Assembly: GCA_017504965.1 (NCBI GenBank)
Contig: JAFVQD010000006.1
Location: forward strand, 124,001 to 188,000
Reading direction: 5' to 3'
Origin: Bacteroidales bacterium
GTDB lineage: Bacteria; Bacteroidota; Bacteroidia; Bacteroidales; UBA932
DNA length: 64,000 bases
The notes beneath the pieces were generated by a model. It did not search any database and had not been told where the DNA came from. It was given only the letters and a program-made list of their open reading frames with translations. Position numbers and translations under genes: made by a program. Numbering within the stretch: position 1 is the first letter of the stretch; each line of letters starts with the position of its first letter. Shown here piece by piece: positions 51,264 through 60,177 of this stretch.

Positions 51264-52475
51264 CTATTCTACAAGATTCACAGCACTGTTCCAAGAATAT
51301 TTTTTATAGTACTCATCGAGAAAAGGATTTGCCGGCTTAGGGACATACATACTCAACCCGCAGTATGTATTTATGGCTATCGACAGGAACTTGTCTGTAG
51401 CATACTTCACAACGACAGCCTCATCCATCGCTTTTTTGTATGCGTCCAGCATAGCCGGATCCGATGATACAGACTCCATAAAATCGGTCATATCATAAAA
51501 CCAATGCCTTATAGAACCTCTGAAGTAGCCCTGCAGAGAGTTCATATTCAGATCTTTTATGGCACTTCTATCTTTGGACAATATTGGCTTCACAGCAGAA
51601 GCTACTGCAGGAAGCTTGTCACTTCTGACCAGAGTGATGGTTCCTCCACCAGTATCGGGATCCGAATAATAATCGTAGTAGCATCTGGCCAAAGCCGAGA
51701 GCCTGTTCACCAGGCTTCCTTCAGAATAGAATACCTGCTCCATAAGATCACCGTATGGAAAGCCTGCTGCCATAATCTCAGTAGGTGAAAGGAGCGTATA
51801 CGCAGCTTTGTCTTTAAGTTCGTATGCCACCTCTATTCCACCCATAAGGCAAGCATCAAATATTATATATGAATATCCCGATGGTATAGAAGCGGCCATC
51901 TGTACCATATCCATCTCCTGGCCGTCTATCTGGCCGAAGCTCTTCACCAGATGGGCATAAGGGTCCTCTTCACGGAGAGCTGAAGCCGGGGTGATACCAT
52001 CTTTAGTGGGGTTCTTATAATACCCCTCCGGTGTCCATCCTGTCCCGTGGGAAGAGAAGATTATACCCCTCTCTTTAGCGGGGAAAATGTTGTTGGCGTA
52101 AGAGAGAACCTCCTGCATAAATTCTGGATCTATAGAACTCTCTCCGTCATATTCCTGAAGGATCTCTTCCTGAATCTCGCCAAATTCATCCCTATAGAGC
52201 CTTTTGAGTTTAGGGATGGACTTCTCTTTATGCTCAAGCAACAGGAGTATATCTCCGGACTCCTTGGGGTATTCGAAATATTCAGGAACGAAGGGTGAGT
52301 TCTCCACATCCTCCATATTCATAGATATCGATCCGCTGAGATTCGAGGTCACCGCCATATACATCAAGAGTGATTTGCCTATCTCCCCGTCCTTTTTGGA
52401 GAACCAATGGCACGATGTTGGCAATAATAAAATTAACGTATATAGAATTGCTTTATATAGCTTATTTGCGTGCAT
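51264..52475 (-). CDS. C11 (clostripain-family) cysteine peptidase, lipoprotein
   Basis: 403 residues; lipobox PTSC (Cys22). The C11 dyad is visible: His143 in IIFSSHGTGW and Cys209 in IIFDACLMGGIEVAYEL. Clostripain-type enzymes cleave after Arg or Lys, often after self-cleavage between the His and Cys parts; which specificity applies cannot be seen. It is expected on the cell surface or in the periplasm. Divergent from the YtxH gene with -7 boxes facing both ways. Confidence 0.92.
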   Translation of the reverse strand: MHANKLYKAILYTLILLLPTSCHWFSKKDGEIGKSLLMYMAVTSNLSGSISMNMEDVENSPFVPEYFEYPKESGDILLLLEHKEKSIPKLKRLYRDEFGEIQEEILQEYDGESSIDPEFMQEVLSYANNIFPAKERGIIFSSHGTGWTPEGYYKNPTKDGITPASALREEDPYAHLVKSFGQIDGQEMDMVQMAASIPSGYSYIIFDACLMGGIEVAYELKDKAAYTLLSPTEIMAAGFPYGDLMEQVFYSEGSLVNRLSALARCYYDYYSDPDTGGGTITLVRSDKLPAVASAVKPILSKDRSAIKDLNMNSLQGYFRGSIRHWFYDMTDFMESVSSDPAMLDAYKKAMDEAVVVKYATDKFLSIAINTYCGLSMYVPKPANPFLDEYYKKYSWNSAVNLVE

Positions 52476-52494
52476 AACTGATTTATTAACATCA

Positions 52495-52502
52495 CAAATA
52501 TA
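52495..52502 (-). promoter_or_regulatory. Candidate -7 box TATATTTG for the C11 peptidase gene
   Basis: Minus-strand TATATTTG, 19 bases before the ATG at 52475; an ATTG stands 21 bases upstream. Confidence 0.45.
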
Positions 52503-52512
52503 AATATTTTGT

Positions 52513-52520
52513 TATATTTG
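52513..52520 (+). promoter_or_regulatory. Candidate -7 box TATATTTG for the YtxH triad
   Basis: Plus-strand TATATTTG, 23 bases before the ATG at 52544; no clear -33 box. Confidence 0.4.
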
Positions 52521-52543
52521 TAACAATTAAAACCACATATATT

Positions 52544-52750
52544 ATGAGAGGAGATACATTATTGGCATTCATAGGTGGTGCTATCGTAGGGGCAGCAGCT
52601 GCAATCCTATTCGCACCTGACAACGGTGCAGAGACCCGAAAAAAGATTAAAGAGACACTGGACAAAGAGTACCAGAATATTAAATCCAAGTTAAATCAGG
52701 ACGATACAGCCCAGAAACCTCAAACCGAGGCTGAAGCTCCCGTCGAATAA
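52544..52750 (+). CDS. YtxH-domain membrane protein
   Basis: 68 residues. An N-terminal Gly-rich membrane segment (LLAFIGGAIVGAAAAILFAPDNGAETRKKIKET) is the YtxH signature, followed by a charged helix and an acidic tail. Related proteins are induced by general stress in other bacteria. It heads a three-gene run with a holin-like membrane protein and a small basic protein, 8 bases before the second gene. Confidence 0.85.
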   Translation: MRGDTLLAFIGGAIVGAAAAILFAPDNGAETRKKIKETLDKEYQNIKSKLNQDDTAQKPQTEAEAPVE

Positions 52751-52758
52751 TTGACCAT

Positions 52759-53133
52759 ATGAGTGAATTTGATTCAAACAGGAATCTCTTCGATGAGCTG
52801 TATGTATCATTGAAAGAGTATTTGGATCTACGAATAAATGAAGGCAAGCTCTCTATTACAGAGAGCCTTGCCGTTCTTTTCAGTAGACTCATCGTATTTG
52901 TATTGGCCGTAATCACAGGTGCCGTTGCATTCGGATTCTTCGCGTTTGCATTTTCTCAGTGGATAGGCACTCTGCTCGGATCTCCTGCCCTGGGAGCACT
53001 TATCACAGGTGGGATTTTCCTTTTGGCAGTAATCATCCTCATCATATTCCGCAAGAGTTTGTTTACTGACAGTATGGTAAAATTGCTCATAGGTATGATT
53101 TTTAAAAACGAGAAAGATGAATCAGTCAAATAA
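52759..53133 (+). CDS. Phage-holin-family (superfamily III / DUF1469-like) membrane protein
   Basis: 124 residues with an N-terminal amphipathic helix (LKEYLDLRINEGKLSITESLAV) and two membrane segments (IVFVLAVITGAVAFGFFAFAF, LITGGIFLLAVIILIIF). This arrangement fits the DUF1469/holin-III group, which in bacteria is usually a chromosomal envelope protein, not a lysis gene. It overlaps the next gene by 17 bases. Confidence 0.8.
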   Translation: MSEFDSNRNLFDELYVSLKEYLDLRINEGKLSITESLAVLFSRLIVFVLAVITGAVAFGFFAFAFSQWIGTLLGSPALGALITGGIFLLAVIILIIFRKSLFTDSMVKLLIGMIFKNEKDESVK

Positions 53134-53377
53134 AGCATCTGAATATCGCAGGATATCATCTATGAAGGAGCTCAGATTCCAGAGGAAGCTCCTCTCATCC
53201 AGGGTAGAGAACCAGGAGGCTATGATTATGTACAAGATCCAGATGATCAAGGAGAATGTATCCCCAGGCCGACTCATCTATATGGGGCTTGAGGCTGCAG
53301 CTTCCAGAAATTCGGTAGCCAATGTGGCGTTCAAGACCTTCAGTATGATCAGGTCCATAATATCGAACCGGGAATAG
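53117..53377 (+). CDS. Small basic protein of the YtxH-holin-like run
   Basis: 86 residues. Helical and basic (SSMKELRFQRKLLSSRVENQEAM, later KENVSPGRLIYMGLEAA and a final MIRSIISNRE) with no membrane segment. I do not recognise it beyond its repeated place after YtxH and holin-like genes in Bacteroidetes. Its start lies within the previous gene, so translation is probably coupled. Confidence 0.7.
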   Translation: MNQSNKASEYRRISSMKELRFQRKLLSSRVENQEAMIMYKIQMIKENVSPGRLIYMGLEAAASRNSVANVAFKTFSMIRSIISNRE

Positions 53378-53396
53378 TATTAATTGTTAAAAATAT

Positions 53397-55409
53397 ATGA
53401 ACAGAATTCAGAAGACTATGCTGCTAATTGCAGGTGTAGGTCTGCTCGCTTGTTCCTGTGCAGACAACACTAAAACCAAGACAGAAGAGGAGAATTTCAA
53501 GTATCTTATCGATGAATTTGCGGATCTCAAAATCATCCGCTACCAGATCCCCGGATGGGACGATTTGACACTACAGCAGAAAGAGTACATCTACCACCTT
53601 TCGGAGGCTGCAAAATATGGCCGTGACATCCTTTGGGAACAGAATTTCAAATACAATCTTCAGATTAGAAAAGTTCTGGAGAATATCCTTACAAATTACG
53701 AAGGGGACAACGGTTGCAATAACTATCAGGACTTTCTGATCTATGCGAAGAGGGTATTCTTCAGCAATGGCATCCACCACCACTACGCCGAAGACAAGAT
53801 CATCCCTACCTGCCCTAAAGAGTATTTCCAGTCACTTATGGAGGCTGTAGGTGACGGTGATCTTTGCGAAAAGCTCCTTCCGGTCATCTACGAACCAGAT
53901 CTTTACAGCCAGCGCAAATACACAGGCACAGAGAAAGACCTTCTTCTGGCTTCATCTGTAAATTTCTATGACGGGGTAACCAAAGCCCAAGCCCAGAAAT
54001 TCTACGATAAGATGAGGGACCCTAAAGACCCTCGCCCCATCTCATACGGCCTTAACAGCAAACTTGTCAAGAAGAACGGCAAGATCACAGAAGAGGTATA
54101 TAAGATCGATGGTCTCTACGGCCCCGCCATCGCCAAAATAGTAGAGAATCTTGAAGCAGCTTGCGCTGTAGCCGAAAACGACACACAGAAAGACTATATC
54201 CAGAAACTTATAGCATACTACAAGAGTGGTGACCTGAGACTGTGGGATGAGTACAATGTGGCTTGGGTACAGGATACAGCTTCCGATATCGACTTCGTCA
54301 ATGGCTTCGTAGAGGACTACAACGACCCTCTGGGGATGAAAGCTACCTGGGAATCTGTGGTAAACTTCAAGGACAAGGAGGCCTCAAAGAGGACATCCAT
54401 CATATCAGACAATGCCCAGTGGTTTGAAGACCATTCACCTATCGATCCCCGTTTCAAGAAAAAAGAGGTAAAAGGTGTATCCGCCAAAGTCATCACTGTA
54501 GCTTGTCTTGCAGGCGACTGCTACCCAGCCACCCCTATCGGCATCAATCTGCCTAATGCAGACTGGATCCGCAAAGAGTACGGCTCAAAATCTGTAACCA
54601 TCGCAAACATCACCTCTGCATATGACAAGGCTGCACAGGAGTCTCCAAAAAGTGCATTGAACGAGTTTGCCTGGGATGAGGCTGAGATAGCACGCGCCAA
54701 AAAATATGGCACACTCACCAGCGACCTTCACACCGACCTTCACGAGTGCCTGGGCCACGGATCGGGACAATTGCTCCCCACCACTGCACCAAACTCACTG
54801 GGTGAATACAACTCCACACTCGAAGAGGCTCGCGCAGACCTTTTTGCACTTTACTACCTGGCAGACAAAAAGCTTGTGGAACTCGGCATCCTTCCGGACA
54901 ATGAGGCCTATAAGGCTGAGTTCGACTCATACATCCGCAACGGTCTGTTCACCCAGTTCTCAAGGGTAGAACTTGGCAAGACCAATACCGAAGCACATAT
55001 GCAGAACAGAAAGCTTATTGCAGAGTGGTGCTATGAAAAAGGTGCTGCCAACAATGTAATCGAGAAGAAGAGCCGTGACGGTAAAACATATTTCGTAGTA
55101 AATGACTATGAAGCCCTACGCGGACTGTTCGGTGAACTTCTGGCAGAGATCCAGAGGATCAAATCCGAAGGTGATTTCAAAGCAGGAAAAGCACTTGTGG
55201 AGAAATATGCCATCCACATCGATTACGATCTTCATAAAGAGGTAAGGGAGAGATATGCAGAACTCCAGCTGAAACCTTACGGTGGATTTGTAAATCCCGA
55301 CATCGTCCCTGTAGAGAAGAACGGCAAGATCGTGGACTACGCAGTGGTTCCTTGCGAGAGCTTCCTGAAACAGCAGCTTGAATACGGCAGAAAATACGCC
55401 ACATTATAA
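53397..55409 (+). CDS. Dipeptidyl peptidase III-like metallopeptidase (M49), lipoprotein
   Basis: 670 residues. The lipobox is LACSC (Cys19 or 21). The M49 zinc motif HECLGH is at 449-454 within HECLGHGSGQ and the second motif EEARAD at 476-481, both matching DPP III (HELLGH, EECRAE). The upstream half is the family's helical domain. DPP III removes dipeptides from peptide N-termini. An AGCS symporter gene follows by 18 bases, which suggests the released amino acids are then imported. Confidence 0.93.
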   Translation: MNRIQKTMLLIAGVGLLACSCADNTKTKTEEENFKYLIDEFADLKIIRYQIPGWDDLTLQQKEYIYHLSEAAKYGRDILWEQNFKYNLQIRKVLENILTNYEGDNGCNNYQDFLIYAKRVFFSNGIHHHYAEDKIIPTCPKEYFQSLMEAVGDGDLCEKLLPVIYEPDLYSQRKYTGTEKDLLLASSVNFYDGVTKAQAQKFYDKMRDPKDPRPISYGLNSKLVKKNGKITEEVYKIDGLYGPAIAKIVENLEAACAVAENDTQKDYIQKLIAYYKSGDLRLWDEYNVAWVQDTASDIDFVNGFVEDYNDPLGMKATWESVVNFKDKEASKRTSIISDNAQWFEDHSPIDPRFKKKEVKGVSAKVITVACLAGDCYPATPIGINLPNADWIRKEYGSKSVTIANITSAYDKAAQESPKSALNEFAWDEAEIARAKKYGTLTSDLHTDLHECLGHGSGQLLPTTAPNSLGEYNSTLEEARADLFALYYLADKKLVELGILPDNEAYKAEFDSYIRNGLFTQFSRVELGKTNTEAHMQNRKLIAEWCYEKGAANNVIEKKSRDGKTYFVVNDYEALRGLFGELLAEIQRIKSEGDFKAGKALVEKYAIHIDYDLHKEVRERYAELQLKPYGGFVNPDIVPVEKNGKIVDYAVVPCESFLKQQLEYGRKYATL

Positions 55410-55427
55410 ACTTTAAAACTTAAATCT

Positions 55428-56804
55428 ATGATAACTATCCTATCCATCAGTTCGATAGTTTCAGAGATAGCGGGTGCATTATGGGGGTGGCCGATGGTAA
55501 TTTTACTGCTCGGCACCCACATATTCCTCACTATACGTCTGAAATTTCCCCAAAGAAAGATTTTCAAGGCGATCAAACTCTCATTTACCAAAGATGAAAA
55601 CTCGACCGGAGATGTGAGTCAATTCGCCGCCTTGGCCACATCTTTGGCGGCGACCATCGGGACAGGAAATATCATAGGTGTAGCTACCGCCATCTCACTT
55701 GGTGGCCCCGGTGCTGTCTTCTGGTGCTGGCTCACCGGTGTATTCGGCATCGCCACCAAATACTCTGAAGGGCTTCTCGCAGTAAAATACCGTGTAAAGA
55801 CTGAGGACGGGACTATGCTCGGAGGACCTATGTATGCACTCGAAAGGGGTCTTAAGAGCAAATGGCTTGCAGTGCTGTTCTGCATTTTCACCGTTTGCGC
55901 CAGCTTCGGCATCGGAAATATGGTACAGGCCAACTCCATCTCTATGATGATGGAGAAAACGATGCACCTCTCTCCACAAGTATCAGGTCTTATTATGTCG
56001 GTACTGGTAGCATTGGTCATCCTCTTCGGCGTGAAAGGGATCGCCAAAGTATGCTCGTTTCTGGTCCCGTTTATGGCCTTGTTCTACATCATCGGATGCT
56101 TCATCATATTGGGGATAAACTTTGAATATTTGGGTGAGTCACTCAGACTTATAATCCACTCTGCATTCAATCCTATGGCCGCCGGAGGGGGATTTGCAGG
56201 TGCCACCGTTATGGCTGCCTGCAGATTCGGTATCTCCAGAGGTCTGTTCTCTAATGAATCGGGGCTTGGATCTGCCCCTATCGTAGCAGCGGCAGCTCAG
56301 ACCAGAAACCCTGTCAGACAAGCATTGGTATCTTCTACCGGTACATTCTGGGATACAGTAGTGGTATGTGCCATCACCGGACTTGTCCTTGTCAGCAGTG
56401 TGGTGGCCCCCAACGGTATCGATGCATCACACGGAGCCGGCCTGACAGAGGCTGCCTTCAGTGTAATCCCTGTATTCGGGCCACTTGTGATGTCTGTCGG
56501 TCTTCTTACCTTCGCATTCTCCACCATTCTTGGATGGTCATATTATGGTGAAAGGTGTATGGAATACCTGGGTGGCAAAAAGGTGATCAAATTCTACAGA
56601 CTTGTATGGATCGTGGCAGTATACATCGGAGCAGTAGTAAATCTGCAGCTTGTATGGGACTTTGCCGATATGATGAACGCCCTTATGGCACTACCTAACC
56701 TGATAGTGCTGCTCGCCCTCTCCGGTGTCATCGCCAGAGAGAGCAAAAAGTATCTCAGCGGCAATCACATCGACGATTATGCCACTGATGATGATTTAGA
56801 ATAG
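55428..56804 (+). CDS. Alanine/glycine:cation symporter (AGCS family)
   Basis: 458 residues with about ten to eleven membrane segments. The AGCS signature is present (GTGNIIGVATAISLGGPGAVFW, TKYSEGLLAVKYR), as are GISRGLFSNESGLGSAPI and GTFWDTVVVCAITGL. It imports alanine or glycine with sodium. It follows the DPP III gene directly. The last 9 bases overlap the convergent marC-like gene. Confidence 0.94.
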   Translation: MITILSISSIVSEIAGALWGWPMVILLLGTHIFLTIRLKFPQRKIFKAIKLSFTKDENSTGDVSQFAALATSLAATIGTGNIIGVATAISLGGPGAVFWCWLTGVFGIATKYSEGLLAVKYRVKTEDGTMLGGPMYALERGLKSKWLAVLFCIFTVCASFGIGNMVQANSISMMMEKTMHLSPQVSGLIMSVLVALVILFGVKGIAKVCSFLVPFMALFYIIGCFIILGINFEYLGESLRLIIHSAFNPMAAGGGFAGATVMAACRFGISRGLFSNESGLGSAPIVAAAAQTRNPVRQALVSSTGTFWDTVVVCAITGLVLVSSVVAPNGIDASHGAGLTEAAFSVIPVFGPLVMSVGLLTFAFSTILGWSYYGERCMEYLGGKKVIKFYRLVWIVAVYIGAVVNLQLVWDFADMMNALMALPNLIVLLALSGVIARESKKYLSGNHIDDYATDDDLE

Positions 56805-57371
56805 GGTGACGATATTTGTAGAGAAAAGCTTGATAGAGATGGCCAGCAGGATGATTCCGAAGAACTTTCTGAGGATAAAAATACCACCTTTCCCAAGTAG
56901 CTTCTCAAACCACTCGATTTTATAGAGAACCAGAAAAATTACCACCATATTCAGCAGGATAGCGACAATAATATTCTCTATAGCATACTCTGCCCTAAGA
57001 GAAAGCACTGTAGTAAGAGAACCTGCACCTGCAATAAGGGGGAAAATTATAGGGACGACGGTTACCGATCCACCGGGGCCGTCGTTCTTGAATATCTCCA
57101 CACCGAGGATCATCTCCACAGCCAAGACAAATATCACAAGAGCACCTGCCACTGCAAATGATGTTATATCTACACCGAATAACCCCAGAATGGCATCTCC
57201 CAGAAACAGGAAGAGTATAAAAATCAAAAGTGATGATATTGTGATTTTACCTGACTCTATCTTGTTTCCCTGCTCTTTCAGGCCCAAAATAACAGGAATT
57301 GACCCTGTAATGTCGATTATGGCAAACAATACCATAAACGCACTTATTATCTCCTTAAAACTGAACTCCAT
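56796..57371 (-). CDS. MarC-family integral membrane protein
   Basis: 191 residues with six hydrophobic segments. The family start FMVLFAIIDITGSIPVIL, the central FALAG-type SFAVAGALVIFVLAVEMILG and PLIAGAGSLTTVLSL are visible. MarC proteins were once linked to multiple antibiotic resistance but this was not upheld; the function is open. It stands alone between an overlapping symporter gene and the H1-like gene. Confidence 0.92.
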   Translation of the reverse strand: MEFSFKEIISAFMVLFAIIDITGSIPVILGLKEQGNKIESGKITISSLLIFILFLFLGDAILGLFGVDITSFAVAGALVIFVLAVEMILGVEIFKNDGPGGSVTVVPIIFPLIAGAGSLTTVLSLRAEYAIENIIVAILLNMVVIFLVLYKIEWFEKLLGKGGIFILRKFFGIILLAISIKLFSTNIVTLF

Positions 57372-57423
57372 AACTCAATAAATATTTTTCTTCGACAAAA
57401 TTAACAAAAAATATGCTCATTTG

Positions 57424-57454
57424 TTTGATAATTAAAAAAAACTCTCTAACTTGC
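57424..57454 (+). promoter_or_regulatory. Candidate promoter of the H1-like gene
   Basis: TTTG (57424-57427), 19 bases, then TAACTTGC, which departs from TAnnTTTG at its last two bases. The ATG is 37 bases beyond. Confidence 0.4.
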
Positions 57455-57490
57455 ACTATCTTATAAAGTTACTAACATAATCTTATAAAC

Positions 57491-57664
57491 ATGAAAACTA
57501 CTGTAGAACAAATTAACGCACAAATCGAAGTATTTGTAAAGAACTCTGAGGCTCAACTTAACAAAGGGAACAAAGCTGCCGGCACACGTGCAAGAAAGGC
57601 TGCTTTGGAGCTTAGCAAACTTATGAAAGAGTTCAGAAAGAAATCTGTTGAATTTTCAAAATAA
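57491..57664 (+). CDS. Histone H1-like (Hc1-type) small protein
   Basis: 57 residues: MKTTVEQINAQIEVF at the start, GNKAAGTRARKAALELSKL in the middle and a basic end EFRKKSVEFSK. The GTRARKA(A/S) stretch is the hallmark of the Bacteroidetes and chlamydial H1-like proteins, which bind DNA without sequence preference. It lacks the long Lys/Ala tail of some members. A terminator follows 30 bases later. Confidence 0.85.
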   Translation: MKTTVEQINAQIEVFVKNSEAQLNKGNKAAGTRARKAALELSKLMKEFRKKSVEFSK

Positions 57665-57693
57665 TATTTTTCTGAAAATTCCTTTTGAAAGTT

Positions 57694-57723
57694 AAGACGA
57701 CCCCAGGGCCGTCTTTCTTTTTT
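57694..57723 (+). terminator. Rho-independent terminator of the H1-like gene
   Basis: AAGACGACCC and GGGCCGTCTT form a stem (one A-C mismatch) around CA, followed by TCTTTTTT. It reaches the stop codon of the convergent lipoprotein gene. Confidence 0.8.
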
Positions 57724-58144
57724 AGTGTATAGGGATGATTACCCCCAGTTTGCTCTCTTTGTTCCATAGCCATATTTTACCTGATTCCATCTTGGAACAC
57801 TCAAAAGCCATAGTGAACTCCATACTCTCACGCCCCGCCATCATATGTATATCTGCCAATATGGTCACCCCCACTGTCCGGGGATACGACTCCATATCGA
57901 TATGATAGAACTCCATCTGGTTATCTGTCTGGAGCCTTAAAGTGTGCCTTTTGGGATTTAAAGCGAGCTGATGGAGGAGAGGATCGTATACCAGATAGTC
58001 GTGACCATCCTTATAGCATCCTATCTCCGTCTCATCCATAAAGATCCCTTTCTCTACAGAATCGATCTCCACGATCCTTCTGCAAGACACCTCCACAAAC
58101 AGAGCGACAGCAGCAATAATGATTATATTAAAGGTCCTCTTCAT
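57722..58144 (-). CDS. Putative lipoprotein, unknown function
   Basis: 140 residues from the ATG at 58144 (MKRTFNIIIIAAVALFVEVSC), with a lipobox-like VEVSC at Cys21; the frame's earlier ATG lies inside the M6 gene. The remainder is beta-rich (RHTLRLQTDNQMEFYHIDMESYPRT) without a known motif. It overlaps the end of the M6 gene by 17 bases, so translation is coupled to it, and the partner protease may be its functional context. Confidence 0.65.
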   Translation of the reverse strand: MKRTFNIIIIAAVALFVEVSCRRIVEIDSVEKGIFMDETEIGCYKDGHDYLVYDPLLHQLALNPKRHTLRLQTDNQMEFYHIDMESYPRTVGVTILADIHMMAGRESMEFTMAFECSKMESGKIWLWNKESKLGVIIPIH

Positions 58145-60116
58145 ACTCCGGCCTCCTTGACACCATAACTTGCTTGGTGATGGTCTCCTCAGAGCCATCA
58201 CTGAGATATTTGATCCTCACAGACACTTTATTTTCCCCTTCACGGGTAAAACAGAAGAGATTGTCATCAAGCTTCTCACCATTCAGATACCACACCAGAT
58301 CATCCTCCACCTCATTCAGGTTATAGACTTTCAGTTTCAGTGTATCTCCTGTATTTATATTTCTGTCCAGTCCCTGAATATATGGGAAAGGTGAAGTGAT
58401 ATCAAAAGTCTTGAACTTGACAGATACTGTATCCCCATTCTTATTATACCCTATGTGATATATCTCACACTCATAAGTGTTTCCCCCTCTGAGGTTATCT
58501 ATAACAGCCTCCCTCTGGCTTACCACCTTCTCATAGGCCTCACTGAAGTATCCGTCACTCTTTCTCCATCTCACCCCCCATTTGGCATTCATTTCATATT
58601 CGCTATCCCACGATAATCTGGCCATTCTCTGGTCACACTTTACTTTTATGTCTGCAGGAACCATCAAGATCTCATCGTTATCCTGACTAACCATAAACGA
58701 CACACCCTGGTCCTCACCTTTTAGGGTGATCTCTGTCAATTTCAACCCCACACCCCTCATATCCCAATCTACGAAGTGAGGCTCTGTGAGGGTCGCAAAG
58801 GTGACTACATTCCCCATCCCCGGGAAAAAGACCTGCCTGACATTTACAGCTGCGGGGATAGCCTCCACCAGTTCCGCACATTCGTGACCTGAGTATGTAT
58901 TTATGAGATTATTCTCCCATCTAACTGATGCAGTAATCATACCGGCCTGATTATCCGATTTGTCAATATGATAGATCAGCATCCCCTCACCTCCGATGAA
59001 GGTATCCCATCCACTCTCCTGTCTCGCCTCTATAAGGAAATATTCATTTTCATTGGAGGTATCTACCCTATAGAAATCCCCTGACAGATGAACAGGCTTA
59101 AGGTGATGAAGTGTATTCAATGTAAGTCTCCCCCCCTTTTCACCAAGTATCTCCCTCTCGATAGCATTAAAATATGGAGGTGTCCTCCCCTGATTATTGT
59201 AACACCCATAATCCATAAGTGAGAGTGTCCCCCACATCCCCTTTGCCCTGCCATTATTGTCATAATCTGTATCGTAAAGGTCCGGAAGCCCCAGGATGTG
59301 GCCAAATTCGTGGCAGAAGGCCCCTATGCCGGAAGGGGTTGTCCCCACATTGCCCCTCAATTCAGATCCACACCCCACATTTGTAATTCTGGCACCGTCA
59401 TACTCAATAGGTGAAGCAGATATATCTATCGATGCCGGCCATATACAGTCGGTATCCCCACCTTCAGATTCACTGTACCCTGCATAGTAGACAAAAACAT
59501 AGTCATACTTGGAAAAATCGGTATCCTGGTCCACTTTAGCACAAGCCTCCCTGATCATCTCCGACACCCTGACATCATATCTCTCACCACCGGATCTGCC
59601 GGTCGTTTGTACATTTGCCCCATAATACTCCAGACTCTGGCTCAAGCCGACCTTTTTGGAGACATCGAACACCACACTGGTCATTCCTGCCAGGTTCTCC
59701 TCAAAATACTCCCGGGCAGAGCCGGTAGCGCCAAATTCGGAATACCCCTGACCATTTATCATATTCTCAAAATGGGACTCCGGATCTTCGACCGTAAACT
59801 TCACATCCTTAAATTCTGCAGGGATGATGAGTGCAGATACACTTTTGGCCGGCTTCTGGGCAGCTGACACTGATATCACACATTTTTCTGATGGCACAGA
59901 GGGGGTGAATGTAGGACGATAGAATCCATCCTCCCCCCGGACCACAAAATCGCCCATCACATTTGTCCTGAAACGGAAACCTTCATCTCCCCTGACGAGG
60001 AGCAGAATTTTCGATCCATCAGGCTGTTTCACCTCTACAGGATATGGGTATGCGGGCACACCGAGCAGCGTACAACTCAGCGACAATAGAAGAATTATTA
60101 TTGATACCCGACCCAT
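58128..60116 (-). CDS. Secreted M6-family (immune-inhibitor-A-type) metalloprotease
   Basis: 662 residues with a signal peptide (about 1-22). The zinc motif HEFGH is at 269-273 in FCHEFGHILGLPDLYD, the M6-type extended site. Residues of about 90-450 are the peptidase domain; the C-terminal 200 residues are fibronectin/Ig-like beta domains (LRGGNTYECEIYHIGYNKNGD, then TLKLKVYNLNEVEDDLVWYLNGE). Such enzymes digest host or environmental proteins. Downstream is a small lipoprotein; upstream is the divergent PCMD gene. Confidence 0.92.
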   Translation of the reverse strand: MGRVSIIILLLSLSCTLLGVPAYPYPVEVKQPDGSKILLLVRGDEGFRFRTNVMGDFVVRGEDGFYRPTFTPSVPSEKCVISVSAAQKPAKSVSALIIPAEFKDVKFTVEDPESHFENMINGQGYSEFGATGSAREYFEENLAGMTSVVFDVSKKVGLSQSLEYYGANVQTTGRSGGERYDVRVSEMIREACAKVDQDTDFSKYDYVFVYYAGYSESEGGDTDCIWPASIDISASPIEYDGARITNVGCGSELRGNVGTTPSGIGAFCHEFGHILGLPDLYDTDYDNNGRAKGMWGTLSLMDYGCYNNQGRTPPYFNAIEREILGEKGGRLTLNTLHHLKPVHLSGDFYRVDTSNENEYFLIEARQESGWDTFIGGEGMLIYHIDKSDNQAGMITASVRWENNLINTYSGHECAELVEAIPAAVNVRQVFFPGMGNVVTFATLTEPHFVDWDMRGVGLKLTEITLKGEDQGVSFMVSQDNDEILMVPADIKVKCDQRMARLSWDSEYEMNAKWGVRWRKSDGYFSEAYEKVVSQREAVIDNLRGGNTYECEIYHIGYNKNGDTVSVKFKTFDITSPFPYIQGLDRNINTGDTLKLKVYNLNEVEDDLVWYLNGEKLDDNLFCFTREGENKVSVRIKYLSDGSEETITKQVMVSRRPEYEEDL

Positions 60117-60130
60117 TTTTTATACTTTTG
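60100..60130 (+). promoter_or_regulatory. Candidate promoter of the PCMD-barrel pair
   Basis: ATTG (60100-60103), 19 bases, TACTTTTG (60123-60130); one mismatch in the -33 box, which lies inside the M6 gene's start. The ATG is 47 bases beyond. Confidence 0.55.
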
Positions 60131-60177
60131 CACAAATTTAAACTGCAAAATAGGGAATTTTAACGATTATATCAAGA

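Noticed and set aside
52759-53133. Phage holin as evidence of a prophage
   Set aside because: No endolysin or phage genes adjoin it; this holin-like family is common as chromosomal envelope proteins.
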